A stretch of 64,000 nt of DNA, taken from positions 5,352,501-5,416,500 of the forward strand of contig NC_008027.1 in assembly GCF_000026105.1 (NCBI RefSeq), in the 5' to 3' direction. Below are positions 19,285-27,274 of the stretch, in pieces. Position 1 is the stretch's first letter; every line of letters begins with the position of its first letter. A program made the position numbers and the translations under genes. The notes under the pieces were generated by a model, which had not been told where the DNA came from, did no database searches, and was given only the letters and a program-made list of their open reading frames with translations. Origin of the DNA: Pseudomonas entomophila L48. GTDB taxonomy: Bacteria > Pseudomonadota > Gammaproteobacteria > Pseudomonadales > Pseudomonadaceae.

Positions 19285-20184
19285 ATGACGCTGCCCGCCG
19301 ACATCCCCGCCGACCTTTTGCCACCCCGCGTCCGCCCGGTGGACCGGCTCGGCTTCACCCTGTTCCTGGCTGCCCTGGTGCACCTGGCGCTGATCCTGGG
19401 TGTGGGTTTCACCGTGGTCAAGCCGGCCGACATCCGCCACACCATGGACATCACCCTGGCCACCTTCAAGAGCGAAAAAGCACCTGAGAAGGCCGACTTC
19501 CAGGCCCAGGAGAACCAGCAGGGCAGCGGCACCCTGGAAAAAAAGGCGGTGCCCAAGACCACCGAAGTGGCGCCGTTCCAGGACAGCAAGATCAACAAGG
19601 TCACCCCGCCGCCCGCCGCGCGCCAGGAAACGCCGCCGGCACCGGAGAAGTCCGTGGTCGCGACGAAAGCGCCCAAGGCGCAGAAAGTCGAGCCCAAGCC
19701 GAAGGAAAACAAGCCGCAAACGGCACCTGCCACCAAGGTGGTGGACTTCGACAGCTCGCAGCTGTCCAGCCAGATCGCCAGCCTCGAAGCCGAGCTTTCC
19801 AACGAACAGCAGCTATACGCCAAGCGCCCGCGCATCCACCGCCTGAACGCCGCCTCGACCATGCGCGACAAGGGCGCCTGGTACAAGGAGGAGTGGCGCA
19901 AGAAGGTCGAGCGCATCGGCAACCTCAACTACCCCGAAGAGGCACGGCGCCAGCAGCTGTACGGTAGCCTGCGGATGATGGTGTCGATCAACCGCGACGG
20001 CTCCTTGTATGAAGTGCTGGTGCTGGAATCCTCCGGCCAACCGGTGCTGGACCAGGCGGCCCAGCGCATCGTGCGCCTGGCGGCGCCGTTCGCGCCGTTC
20101 ACCGGCGACCTGGCCGAGTTCGACCGGCTGGAGATCATTCGCACCTGGCGCTTTGCCCGCGGGGACCGGTTGTCGAGCAACTGA
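19285..20184 (+). CDS. tonB3: TonB family protein, TonB3-like
   Basis: Energy-transducing periplasmic protein of 299 residues anchored by one N-terminal helix (about 21-45). A Lys/Pro/Glu-rich spacer (about 65-150) and a short helical part are followed by a TonB C-terminal domain, with NYPEEARRQQLYGSLRMMV, INRDGSLYEVLVLESSG and LDQAAQRIVRLAAPFAPF. No exbB/exbD genes are adjacent. Its position beside gshB and pilG matches tonB3 of P. aeruginosa, which is required for twitching motility rather than classical iron uptake; the same role here is an inference. Confidence 0.85.
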   Translation: MTLPADIPADLLPPRVRPVDRLGFTLFLAALVHLALILGVGFTVVKPADIRHTMDITLATFKSEKAPEKADFQAQENQQGSGTLEKKAVPKTTEVAPFQDSKINKVTPPPAARQETPPAPEKSVVATKAPKAQKVEPKPKENKPQTAPATKVVDFDSSQLSSQIASLEAELSNEQQLYAKRPRIHRLNAASTMRDKGAWYKEEWRKKVERIGNLNYPEEARRQQLYGSLRMMVSINRDGSLYEVLVLESSGQPVLDQAAQRIVRLAAPFAPFTGDLAEFDRLEIIRTWRFARGDRLSSN

Positions 20185-20201
20185 TCCAGGGCCGCTCGCG
20201 C

Positions 20202-20273
20202 CCCATCGCCGGCAAGCCGGCTCCTACCTGAGGTCTGCACTGTACCTGTAGGAGCCGGCTTGCCGGCGATGGG
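20202..20273. repeat. REP-like inverted pair, family A
   Basis: Facing arms CCCATCGCCGGCAAGCCGGC / GCCGGCTTGCCGGCGATGGG, with a 22-base spacer, between tonB3 and algH. Confidence 0.9.
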
Positions 20274-20343
20274 CTGCATGGCAGCCCCAAGGGACCTTCA
20301 GAGCACCTTGCCAGCCTCACCACCTGGCGCCACACTAGCGCTC

Positions 20344-20913
20344 ATGAAAACCTTCGCCCCCAGCTACCTCAAGCACCAGTTCCTGATCGCCATGCCGCAC
20401 ATGGCCGATCCGAACTTTGCCCATACCCTCACCTACATCGTCGAGCACAACGCCAACGGTGCCATGGGCCTGGTGATCAACCGCCCGCAGGAGCTGAACC
20501 TGGCCGACATCCTCGAGCAGCTGCGCCCGAACGAGCAGCCGCCGGCCAGCACGCTGCAGGTGCCCATCTACCAGGGTGGCCCGGTGCAGACCGACCGGGG
20601 TTTCGTGCTGCATAGCGACGAGTGCAGCTTCCAGGCCACCGTGGCACTTGAAGGGCTGTCGCTGACCACCTCGCAGGATGTGCTGCTGGCCATCGCCGCG
20701 GGCGTAGGCCCGAAAAAAAGCCTGATCACCCTCGGTTATGCCGGCTGGGAAGCCGGCCAGCTGGAGGCAGAGCTGGCCGACAACGCCTGGCTCAACTGCC
20801 CGTTCGACCCCGAGATCATCTTCGGCCTGGCCAGCGACCAGCGCCTGGGCGCAGCCGCCGCGAGCCTGGGGATCAACCTCAGCTTGCTGACCAGCCAGGC
20901 GGGCCACGCCTGA
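20344..20913 (+). CDS. algH: AlgH / UPF0301 (YqgE) family protein
   Basis: Cytoplasmic 189-residue protein of the YqgE/AlgH family. The P. aeruginosa member was linked to alginate regulation; the molecular activity is still not established. Typical segments: LKHQFLIAMPHMADPNF, ANGAMGLVINRP, IYQGGPVQTDRGFVLH and a C-terminal INLSL. The ATG at 20344 has no good Shine-Dalgarno sequence (CACACTAGCGCTC), so expression may be weak or another start used. Its stop overlaps the ruvX start by one base (TGATG). Confidence 0.92.
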   Translation: MKTFAPSYLKHQFLIAMPHMADPNFAHTLTYIVEHNANGAMGLVINRPQELNLADILEQLRPNEQPPASTLQVPIYQGGPVQTDRGFVLHSDECSFQATVALEGLSLTTSQDVLLAIAAGVGPKKSLITLGYAGWEAGQLEAELADNAWLNCPFDPEIIFGLASDQRLGAAAASLGINLSLLTSQAGHA

Positions 20914-21338
20914 TGGCCGAACTGCGCCTGCTGCTGGGCTTCGACTATGGCAGCAAACAAATTGGCGTGGCCGTCGGCCAGGTGATCACCGGCCAGGCCC
21001 GCGAGCTGTGCGTGCTCAAAGCGCAGAACGGTGTGCCGGACTGGAACCAGGTCGAGAAGCTGATAAAGGAATGGAAGCCCGACGCCATCGTCGTGGGGCT
21101 GCCGTTGAACATGGACGGCACGCCCAGCGACATGAGCGAGCGCGCCGAAAAGTTCGCCCGCCGCCTCAATGGTCGCTACAACCTGCCCGTGCACACCCAC
21201 GACGAACGCCTGACCACCTTCGAAGCCAAGGGCGAGCAGATGGCCCGTGGCGGCCGCCACGGCAGCTACCGCGACAACCCGGTCGACGCCATCGCCGCCG
21301 CCCTGCTGCTGCAAGGCTGGCTGGAGGCCAACACTTAA
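20913..21338 (+). CDS. ruvX: RuvX/YqgF family putative Holliday junction resolvase or pre-16S rRNA nuclease
   Basis: RNase H-fold protein of 141 residues, known as YqgF or RuvX, implicated in maturation of the 16S rRNA 5' end and in junction resolution. Visible acidic and basic landmarks: LLGFDYGSKQIGVAVG near the N-terminus (catalytic Asp), VVGLPLNMDG, HDERLTT and NPVDAIAAALLLQ (second Asp). Essential in many bacteria. Starts on the last base of the algH stop, so it is translationally coupled. Confidence 0.94.
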   Translation: MAELRLLLGFDYGSKQIGVAVGQVITGQARELCVLKAQNGVPDWNQVEKLIKEWKPDAIVVGLPLNMDGTPSDMSERAEKFARRLNGRYNLPVHTHDERLTTFEAKGEQMARGGRHGSYRDNPVDAIAAALLLQGWLEANT

Positions 21339-21389
21339 ATCCGCTTTGCCGCCGGCTGGACCCGGCGCCCGCCCTCCAAGGAGCCCGCA

Positions 21390-21908
21390 ATGAGCCTACC
21401 CAATCCCGCCGACCTGATCCGGCAGATGGCCGTCGACCTTCGCGCCCACCTGGCCCGTCGTGAAATCACCGAGCCACGCTTCATTGGTATCCGCACCGGC
21501 GGTGTATGGGTGGCCCAGGCCCTGCAGGCCGAGCTCGGCGACCAGAGCCCGCTGGGCACCCTCGACGTGTCCTTCTACCGCGACGACTTCAGCCAGAACG
21601 GCCTGCACCCGCAGGTACGCCCCTCGGAACTGCCGTTCGAGATCGAAGGCCAGCACCTGGTGCTGGTGGACGACGTGCTGATGAGCGGGCGCACCATCCG
21701 CGCCGCCCTCAACGAACTGTTCGACTACGGCCGCCCGGCCAGCGTGACGCTGGCGTGCCTGCTCGACCTGGATGCCGGTGAACTGCCGATCCGCCCGAAC
21801 GTGCTGGGGGCCACCCTGTCCCTGGCCGCCCATGAACGGGTAAAATTGACCGGACCCACGCCGCTCGCCCTCGAGCGCCAGGACCTCGCCCCCGCTTCCG
21901 CCCTTTAA
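21390..21908 (+). CDS. pyrR: PyrR bifunctional protein (pyrimidine regulator / uracil phosphoribosyltransferase)
   Basis: 172 residues with the type I phosphoribosyltransferase fold. The PRPP-binding loop is [16 protein letters not shown]; the N-terminal [11 protein letters not shown] is also typical. In Bacillus PyrR binds pyr mRNA attenuators; in Pseudomonas it is reported to affect pyr expression by another route. No attenuator-like terminator hairpin is evident in the 12-base gap before pyrB. AAGGAG precedes the ATG. Confidence 0.94.
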   Translation: MSLPNPADLIRQMAVDLRAHLARREITEPRFIGIRTGGVWVAQALQAELGDQSPLGTLDVSFYRDDFSQNGLHPQVRPSELPFEIEGQHLVLVDDVLMSGRTIRAALNELFDYGRPASVTLACLLDLDAGELPIRPNVLGATLSLAAHERVKLTGPTPLALERQDLAPASAL

Positions 21909-21920
21909 GAGTCCCCCGCG

Positions 21921-22925
21921 ATGACGCCATTCGACGCCAAGCGCCCGCTGCAGCTCAATGACCAGGGCCAGCTGCGCCACTTCCTCTCGCTCGACGGTTT
22001 GCCCCGCGAACTGCTCACCGAGATCCTCGACACCGCCGACTCGTTCCTCGAAGTCGGCGCCCGGGCCGTGAAGAAAGTCCCGTTGCTGCGCGGCAAGACC
22101 GTGTGCAACGTGTTCTTCGAGAACTCCACCCGTACCCGCACCACCTTCGAACTGGCCGCCCAACGGCTGTCGGCCGATGTGATCAGCCTGAACGTGTCGA
22201 CCTCCTCGACCAGCAAGGGCGAGACGCTGTTCGACACCCTGCGCAACCTCGAAGCCATGGCCGCCGACATGTTCGTCGTGCGCCACTCCGACTCCGGTGC
22301 CGCCCACTTCATCGCTGAGCATGTGTGCCCGGATGTAGCAGTGATCAACGGCGGCGACGGCCGCCACGCCCACCCCACGCAAGGCATGCTCGACATGCTG
22401 ACCATCCGTCGGCACAAGGGCAGCTTCGAGAACCTGTCGGTAGCGATCGTCGGCGATATCCTGCACTCGCGCGTGGCCCGCTCGGACATGCTCGCGCTCA
22501 AGGCCCTGGGCTGCCCAGACATCCGCGTGATCGGCCCGAAGACGCTGATTCCGATCGGCATCGAACAGTATGGGGTGAAGGTCTACACCGACCTGGCCGA
22601 AGGCCTGAAGGACGTCGACGTGGTGATCATGCTGCGCCTGCAGCGTGAGCGCATGGCCGGCGGCCTGCTGCCGAGCGAAGGCGAGTTCTACCGCTTGTTC
22701 GGCTTGACCACCGCACGCCTGGCCGGGGCCAAGCCCGACGCCATCGTCATGCACCCGGGCCCGATCAACCGGGGCGTGGAAATCGAGTCGGCGGTGGCCG
22801 ATGGCAAGCACTCGGTGATCCTCAACCAGGTCACCTACGGCATCGCCGTGCGCATGGCCGTGCTGTCCATGGCCATGAGCGGGCAGAACGCGCAACGTCA
22901 ATTCGACCAGGAGAACGCCCAGTGA
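21921..22925 (+). CDS. pyrB: aspartate carbamoyltransferase catalytic chain
   Basis: Catalyses carbamoyl phosphate + aspartate to carbamoylaspartate, the committed step of pyrimidine synthesis. The 334-residue protein has the carbamoyl-phosphate loop [13 protein letters not shown] (S69-R73) and LMHPGP-like [12 protein letters not shown]. Pseudomonads have class A ATCase: a dodecamer of PyrB with an inactive dihydroorotase-like subunit, encoded next by pyrC'. The N-terminal extension (about 11 residues more than the E. coli chain) is the known allosteric region of this class. The stop overlaps the pyrC' GTG start (GTGA). Confidence 0.96.
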   Translation: MTPFDAKRPLQLNDQGQLRHFLSLDGLPRELLTEILDTADSFLEVGARAVKKVPLLRGKTVCNVFFENSTRTRTTFELAAQRLSADVISLNVSTSSTSKGETLFDTLRNLEAMAADMFVVRHSDSGAAHFIAEHVCPDVAVINGGDGRHAHPTQGMLDMLTIRRHKGSFENLSVAIVGDILHSRVARSDMLALKALGCPDIRVIGPKTLIPIGIEQYGVKVYTDLAEGLKDVDVVIMLRLQRERMAGGLLPSEGEFYRLFGLTTARLAGAKPDAIVMHPGPINRGVEIESAVADGKHSVILNQVTYGIAVRMAVLSMAMSGQNAQRQFDQENAQ

Positions 22926-24193
22926 CCATCAGCATTATCGGCGCCCGGGTCATCGATCCTGCCAGCGGCCTGGACCGCGTCACCGACCTGCACCTGGAAG
23001 GCGGGCGCATTGCCGCCATCGGCGCGGCCCCGGCCGGCTTCAGCGCCAGCCGCACGCTCCAGGCCGATGGCCTGGTGGCCGCGCCGGGCCTGGTCGACCT
23101 TGGCGTGTCGCTGCGCGAGCCGGGCTACAGCCGCAAGGGCACCATCGCCAGCGAAACCCGCGCCGCGGTGGCCGGCGGCGTCACCAGCCTGTGCTGCCCG
23201 CCGCAAACCAAGCCCATCCTCGACACCTCCGCCGTCGCCGAGCTGATCCTCGACCGCTCCCGCGAGGCGGCCAACAGCAAGGTATACCCGATCGGCGCCC
23301 TGACCAAGGGCCTGGAGGGCGAGCAACTGGCCGAGCTGGTCGCCCTGCGCGACACCGGCTGCGTGGCCTTCGGCAACGGCCTGAAGGAGATCCCCAACAA
23401 CCGTACCCTGGCGCGGGCGCTGGAGTATGCGGCGACCTTCGACCTGACCGTGGTGTTCCACTCCCAGGACCGCGACCTGTCGCAAGGCGGCCTGGCCCAC
23501 GAAGGCCCGATGGCCAGTTTCCTCGGCCTGCCGGGCATTCCGGAAACCGCCGAGACCGTGGCCCTGGCCCGCAACCTGCTGCTGGTCGAGCAGACCGGCG
23601 TGCGCGCCCACTTCACCCAGATCACCAGCGCCCGTGGCGCGCGGCTGATCGCCCAGGCCCAGGCGCTGGGGCTGCCGGTCACCGCCGACGTGGCGCTGTA
23701 CCAGCTGATCCTCACCGACGAGGCCCTGCGCGACTTCTCCAGCCTGTACCACGTGCAGCCGCCGCTGCGCACCGCCGCCGACCGCGACGGCCTGCGCGAG
23801 GCGGTGAAGTCCGGGGTGATCCAGGCGATCTCCAGCCATCACCAGCCCCATGAGCGTGATGCCAAGCTGGCGCCGTTCGGCGCCACCGAACCGGGCATCA
23901 GCAGCGTCGAGCTGTTGCTGCCACTGGCCATGACCCTGGTGGAAGACGGCCTGCTCGACCTGCCGACGTTGCTGGCGCGCCTGAGCAGCGGCCCGGCCGC
24001 GGCCATGCGCCTGCCGGCCGGCGAGCTGAAGGTGGGTGGCGCGGCAGACCTGGTGCTGTTCGATCCGAAGGCGTCCACCGTTGCCGGCGAGCAGTGGTAC
24101 TCCCGCGGCGCGAACTGCCCGTTCATCGGCCACTGCCTGCCGGGCGCGGTGCGTTACACCCTGGTCGACGGGCACATCTGCCACGAAGCCTGA
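22922..24193 (+). CDS. pyrC': non-catalytic dihydroorotase-like subunit of aspartate transcarbamoylase (PyrC')
   Basis: Amidohydrolase-fold protein of 423 residues that assembles with PyrB rather than acting as an enzyme. The zinc-binding signature DxHxHLREPG is [10 protein letters not shown] here, so both metal histidines are replaced (G61, S63). The later catalytic Asp of the DHAPH motif is also gone (SSHHQPHE). This agrees with what is known of P. putida, where pDHO is needed for ATCase assembly but has no dihydroorotase activity. It starts with GTG overlapping pyrB. A genuine pyrC must be elsewhere on the chromosome. Confidence 0.94.
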   Translation: MTISIIGARVIDPASGLDRVTDLHLEGGRIAAIGAAPAGFSASRTLQADGLVAAPGLVDLGVSLREPGYSRKGTIASETRAAVAGGVTSLCCPPQTKPILDTSAVAELILDRSREAANSKVYPIGALTKGLEGEQLAELVALRDTGCVAFGNGLKEIPNNRTLARALEYAATFDLTVVFHSQDRDLSQGGLAHEGPMASFLGLPGIPETAETVALARNLLLVEQTGVRAHFTQITSARGARLIAQAQALGLPVTADVALYQLILTDEALRDFSSLYHVQPPLRTAADRDGLREAVKSGVIQAISSHHQPHERDAKLAPFGATEPGISSVELLLPLAMTLVEDGLLDLPTLLARLSSGPAAAMRLPAGELKVGGAADLVLFDPKASTVAGEQWYSRGANCPFIGHCLPGAVRYTLVDGHICHEA

Positions 24194-24201
24194 TGACCAC
24201 C

Positions 24202-24290
24202 CTGTAGGAGCCAGCCTTGCTGGCGAACCATGCACCACGGTGCCTGGCACCGGCCTTGCCGGTGTTCGCCGGCAAGACCGGCTCCTACAG
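24202..24290. repeat. REP-like inverted pair, divergent family A
   Basis: Arms CTGTAGGAGCCAGCCTTGCT and the complement-like AGACCGGCTCCTACAG, with internal complementary segments (GCACCACGGTGC, CACCGGCCTTGCCGGTG). It follows the pyrC' stop. Confidence 0.8.
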
Positions 24291-24351
24291 GGGTCATGCA
24301 AGTCCTGCCCTTTCGGAAACATCCTGTCTTGGCACCGCTCATCCTTTGCGG

Positions 24352-24379
24352 TTGAAATCCTTCCCCCCTCCCCCCATAT
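24352..24379 (+). promoter_or_regulatory. heat-shock (sigma-32) promoter of hslVU
   Basis: TTGAAA at 24352-24357 and CCCCATAT at 24372-24379 are separated by 14 bases. This matches the RpoH consensus CTTGAAA-N13-14-CCCCATNT almost exactly (only the first C is G). It lies 45 bases upstream of hslV, a classic heat-shock protease operon. Confidence 0.88.
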
Positions 24380-24424
24380 GAGTCGGCATCAGGCATTTTC
24401 GCCCCGCTGCGTGGAGACTCTCCC

Positions 24425-24955
24425 TTGACTACCATCGTTTCTGTCCGCCGTAACGGCAAAGTCGTCATGGGCGGCGACGGCCAGGTTTCCCTCGGCAACA
24501 CCGTGATGAAAGGCAACGCCAAGAAAGTCCGGCGCCTGTACAACGGTCAGGTCATCGCCGGTTTCGCCGGTGCCACCGCCGACGCCTTCACCCTGTTCGA
24601 GCGCTTTGAAGCGCAACTGCAGAAACACTCCGGCCACCTGGTGCGCGCCGCCGTCGAGCTGGCCAAGGAATGGCGCACCGACCGCTCGCTCAGCCGCCTG
24701 GAAGCGATGCTCGCCGTGGCCAACAAGGACGCCTCGCTGATCATCACCGGCAACGGCGACGTGGTCGAGCCCGAGGATGGCCTGATCGCCATGGGCTCCG
24801 GCGGTGGCTACGCCCAGGCCGCGGCCCGCGCCCTGCTGAACAAGACCGACCTGTCGGCCCGGGAAATCACCGAGGCCGCCCTGAACATCGCCGGCGACAT
24901 CTGCGTGTTCACCAACCACAACCTGACCATCGAGGAGCAGGACCTGGCCGAGTGA
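24425..24955 (+). CDS. hslV: HslV peptidase subunit of the HslVU (ClpQY) protease
   Basis: Proteasome-like N-terminal threonine peptidase, 176 residues, forming the core of the ATP-dependent HslUV protease. The mature protein starts at the nucleophile Thr2 in (M)TTIVSVRR, so initiation must be immediately before it. The codon there is TTG at 24425, with GTGGAG eight to nine bases upstream. Other landmarks are [21 protein letters not shown] and [15 protein letters not shown]. The operon continues to hslU and is driven by a sigma-32-type promoter. Confidence 0.96.
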   Translation: MTTIVSVRRNGKVVMGGDGQVSLGNTVMKGNAKKVRRLYNGQVIAGFAGATADAFTLFERFEAQLQKHSGHLVRAAVELAKEWRTDRSLSRLEAMLAVANKDASLIITGNGDVVEPEDGLIAMGSGGGYAQAAARALLNKTDLSAREITEAALNIAGDICVFTNHNLTIEEQDLAE

Positions 24956-24970
24956 ATCAGTTGTTTTGGC

Positions 24971-24993
24971 GTCCCGCTCGCAGCGGGACTTTT
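24971..24993 (+). terminator. hairpin with T-run between hslV and hslU (possible partial terminator)
   Basis: Perfect 8-bp stem GTCCCGCT / AGCGGGAC around CGC, followed by TTTT. It has the form of a weak rho-independent terminator or RNA-stability hairpin inside the operon, 15 bases after the hslV stop. Confidence 0.7.
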
Positions 24994-25029
24994 CCACACT
25001 GATCACTCTGCTCGAGGACCCCATACATC

Positions 25030-26373
25030 ATGTCCATGACCCCCCGCGAAATCGTCCACGAACTCAACCGCCACATCATCGGCCAGGACGACGCCAAGCG
25101 CGCCGTCGCCATCGCCCTGCGCAACCGCTGGCGGCGCATGCAGCTGCCTGCCGAGCTGCGTGCCGAAGTCACCCCCAAGAACATCCTGATGATCGGCCCC
25201 ACCGGCGTGGGCAAGACCGAAATCGCCCGCCGCCTGGCCAAGCTGGCCAACGCGCCGTTCATCAAGGTCGAGGCGACCAAGTTCACCGAAGTCGGCTACG
25301 TCGGTCGTGACGTCGAGTCGATCATCCGCGACCTGGCCGACGCCGCGCTGAAGATGCTGCGCGAGCAGGAAATCGTCCGCGTGCGCCACCGCGCCGAAGA
25401 CGCCGCCGAGGACCGTATCCTCGACGCCCTGCTGCCGCAGGCGCGGGTCAGCAGCTTCAGCGAGGAAGCCCAGCAGTCCAGCGGCGACTCCAATACCCGC
25501 CAGCTGTTCCGCAAGCGCCTGCGCGAAGGCCAGCTGGACGACAAGGAAATCGAGATCGAAGTCGCCGAGAGCATGGGCGTCGATATCGCCGCGCCGCCCG
25601 GCATGGAAGAGATGACCAACCAGCTGCAGAGCCTGTTCGCCAACATGGGCAAGGGCAAGCGCAAGAGCCGCAAGCTGAAGGTGAAAGAAGCCCTGAAGAT
25701 GGTCCGCGATGAAGAAGCGGGCCGCCTGGTCAACGAGGAAGAGCTCAAGGCCAAGGCCCTGGAAGCGGTCGAACAACACGGTATCGTATTCATCGACGAA
25801 ATCGACAAGGTGGCCAAGCGTGGCAATGTCGGCGGCGCCGACGTGTCCCGTGAAGGCGTGCAGCGCGACTTGCTGCCGCTGATCGAAGGCTGCACCGTCA
25901 ACACCAAGCTGGGCATGGTCAAGACCGACCACATCCTGTTCATCGCCTCCGGTGCGTTCCACCTGAGCAAACCCAGCGACCTGGTACCTGAGCTGCAAGG
26001 CCGCCTGCCGATCCGTGTCGAGCTCAAGGCGCTGACCCCGGAAGACTTCGAGCGCATCCTGAAAGAGCCGCACGCCTCGCTGACCGAACAGTACCGCGAG
26101 CTGCTCAAGACCGAAGGCCTGCACATCGAGTTCGCCGACGAAGGCCTCAAGCGCCTCGCCGAGATCGCCTTCCAGGTCAACGAGAAGACCGAGAACATCG
26201 GTGCCCGCCGCCTGCACACCCTGCTCGAGCGCCTGCTCGAAGAGGTGTCGTTCAGCGCCGGCGACCTGGCCAGCACTCACGACGAGACGCCGATCCACAT
26301 CGACGCGGCCTACGTGAACAGCCACCTCGGTGAGCTGGCGCAGAACGAAGACCTGTCGCGCTACATCCTGTAA
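25030..26373 (+). CDS. hslU: HslU ATPase subunit of the HslVU protease
   Basis: AAA+ unfoldase of 447 residues that feeds substrates to HslV. It shows Walker A GPTGVGKT (56-63), the pore loop GYVGRD (89-94), a long intermediate domain with coiled-coil character (about 110-230), Walker B VFIDEIDK, a sensor/Arg region [12 protein letters not shown] and the C-terminal LSRYIL tail that docks into HslV. The gene is 74 bases downstream of hslV with the 24971 hairpin between them. A family B repeat follows the stop. Confidence 0.96.
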   Translation: MSMTPREIVHELNRHIIGQDDAKRAVAIALRNRWRRMQLPAELRAEVTPKNILMIGPTGVGKTEIARRLAKLANAPFIKVEATKFTEVGYVGRDVESIIRDLADAALKMLREQEIVRVRHRAEDAAEDRILDALLPQARVSSFSEEAQQSSGDSNTRQLFRKRLREGQLDDKEIEIEVAESMGVDIAAPPGMEEMTNQLQSLFANMGKGKRKSRKLKVKEALKMVRDEEAGRLVNEEELKAKALEAVEQHGIVFIDEIDKVAKRGNVGGADVSREGVQRDLLPLIEGCTVNTKLGMVKTDHILFIASGAFHLSKPSDLVPELQGRLPIRVELKALTPEDFERILKEPHASLTEQYRELLKTEGLHIEFADEGLKRLAEIAFQVNEKTENIGARRLHTLLERLLEEVSFSAGDLASTHDETPIHIDAAYVNSHLGELAQNEDLSRYIL

Positions 26374-26381
26374 GACCGCAT

Positions 26382-26500
26382 AGGGCCGCTGCGCGGCCCA
26401 TCGCGACACAAGGCCGCTCCCACAGAATGTTGCTGCATTCAAATGCAGCACCCTACCTGTGGGAGCGGCCTTGTGTCGCGATGGGCTGCGCAGCAGCCCC
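26382..26500. repeat. REP-like inverted pair, family B, with a second palindrome in the loop
   Basis: Arms GGCCCATCGCGACACAAGGC / its complement, ending GGGCTGCGCAGCAGCCCC. The loop itself carries the near-perfect palindrome TGCTGCATT-CA-AATGCAGCA at 26431-26450. It lies between hslU and the DUF971 gene. Confidence 0.9.
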
Positions 26501-26560
26501 CTTGCACATTGGCAGGAATCTCTCGAAGCTTGTTCTATCCGCTTCCCTGAGACCTGACCC

Positions 26561-26938
26561 ATGGCCCGCCTGCCCACCGCGATCAACCTGCACAAAGCCT
26601 CGAAAACCCTCACCCTCACCTACGCACCCGGCGAGGTCTACCACCTGCCCGCCGAGTTCCTGCGCGTGCACTCCCCCTCCGCCGAGGTCCAGGGCCACGG
26701 CAACCCCATCCTGCAGTTCGGCAAGATCAACGTCGGCCTCAGCGGCCTGGAACCGGCTGGGCAATATGCACTGAAACTGACCTTCGACGACGGCCATGAC
26801 TCCGGATTGTTCACCTGGGAGTACCTCGAGCAACTGTGCCTGCGCCAGGAGCAATTGTGGGCCGAGTATCTGGACGAACTGCACAAGGCCGGCAAATCCC
26901 GCGACCCGTCGGAATCGGTCGTGAAACTGATGCTCTAG
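26561..26938 (+). CDS. DUF971 (gamma-butyrobetaine hydroxylase N-terminal-like) protein
   Basis: Small cytoplasmic protein of 125 residues that resembles the N-terminal DUF971 domain found in gamma-butyrobetaine hydroxylases, here without the dioxygenase part. Typical pattern: LPTAINLHKASKTLTLTY, LPAEFLRVHSPSAEVQGHG and YALKLTFDDGHDSGLFTWEYLEQL. Stand-alone versions are often encoded near hslU in gamma-proteobacteria. The biochemical role is unknown. A GAGACCTGACCC sequence precedes the ATG, a weak ribosome site. Confidence 0.85.
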   Translation: MARLPTAINLHKASKTLTLTYAPGEVYHLPAEFLRVHSPSAEVQGHGNPILQFGKINVGLSGLEPAGQYALKLTFDDGHDSGLFTWEYLEQLCLRQEQLWAEYLDELHKAGKSRDPSESVVKLML

Positions 26939-26955
26939 CTCAAGCCCCCCACGCT

Positions 26956-26973
26956 TTAGAGCGCATTTTCTAA
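26956..26973. promoter_or_regulatory. candidate PhaD operator upstream of phaC1
   Basis: TTAGAGCGCATTTTCTAA: 5-bp arms TTAGA/TCTAA around 8 bases. The same layout TTAG-N10-CTAAT occurs upstream of phaI (33553-33570, minus strand), the other promoter reported to depend on PhaD. Assignment to PhaD is inference from sharing and symmetry. Confidence 0.5.
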
Positions 26974-27218
26974 TCTCATCTGCTTGAATGCCTGGATGGC
27001 AGCCAAAGACTGGCTGTCTTGCGCATTACACGAAAGTCGGGTAACCAATGGAGCTGGCAAGTTCCCTGCATCGCTTTTCGCGTAAGCAGGGCCAGGCCGG
27101 TAGGTAGAGGTCGCGAGCGAAAGCAGGCTGTCTTCACACGCAGAAAATCCCGCCGCTCATCACTAACACGCCTCCGGTCGCAGCACCGCTGTTCCTTATC
27201 ACTGGTCACCCGAGTAGC

Positions 27219-27248
27219 AGTACCGGGCTGTCACAGCACACCGGTACT
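27219..27248. promoter_or_regulatory. inverted repeat 27 bases upstream of the phaC1 start
   Basis: AGTACCGG at 27219-27226 and CCGGTACT at 27241-27248, perfect 8-bp arms with a 14-base spacer. It could be a protein-binding site or an RNA hairpin just before the ribosome site. Confidence 0.55.
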
Positions 27249-27274
27249 CGTCTCAGGACAACGGAGCGTCGTAG

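Larger units (their letters stand above)
26939..27274. promoter_or_regulatory. phaC1 upstream region
   Basis: 336 bases without a gene, expected to hold the phaC1 promoter and leader. Near its start lies an 18-base inverted motif shared with the phaI upstream region (26956-26973). A small hairpin CAGCCA-AAGAC-TGGCTG is at 27000-27016. Close to the start codon is an 8-bp inverted repeat with a 14-base spacer (27219-27248). GGAG at 27263-27266 serves as ribosome site. I cannot fix a transcription start. Confidence 0.7.

Noticed and set aside
17934..19928. Minus-strand open frame of 664 codons across gshB and tonB3
   Set aside because: Antisense to two certain genes; the translation is low-complexity with no domain, and it begins inside tonB3 without a start signal.
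24245..24259. TGGCAC-N5-TTGC, a sigma-54 promoter look-alike upstream of hslV
   Set aside because: It lies inside a REP-like repeat arm (CACCGGCCTTGCCGGTG), so the match arises from the repeat. The sigma-32 promoter downstream explains hslV far better.
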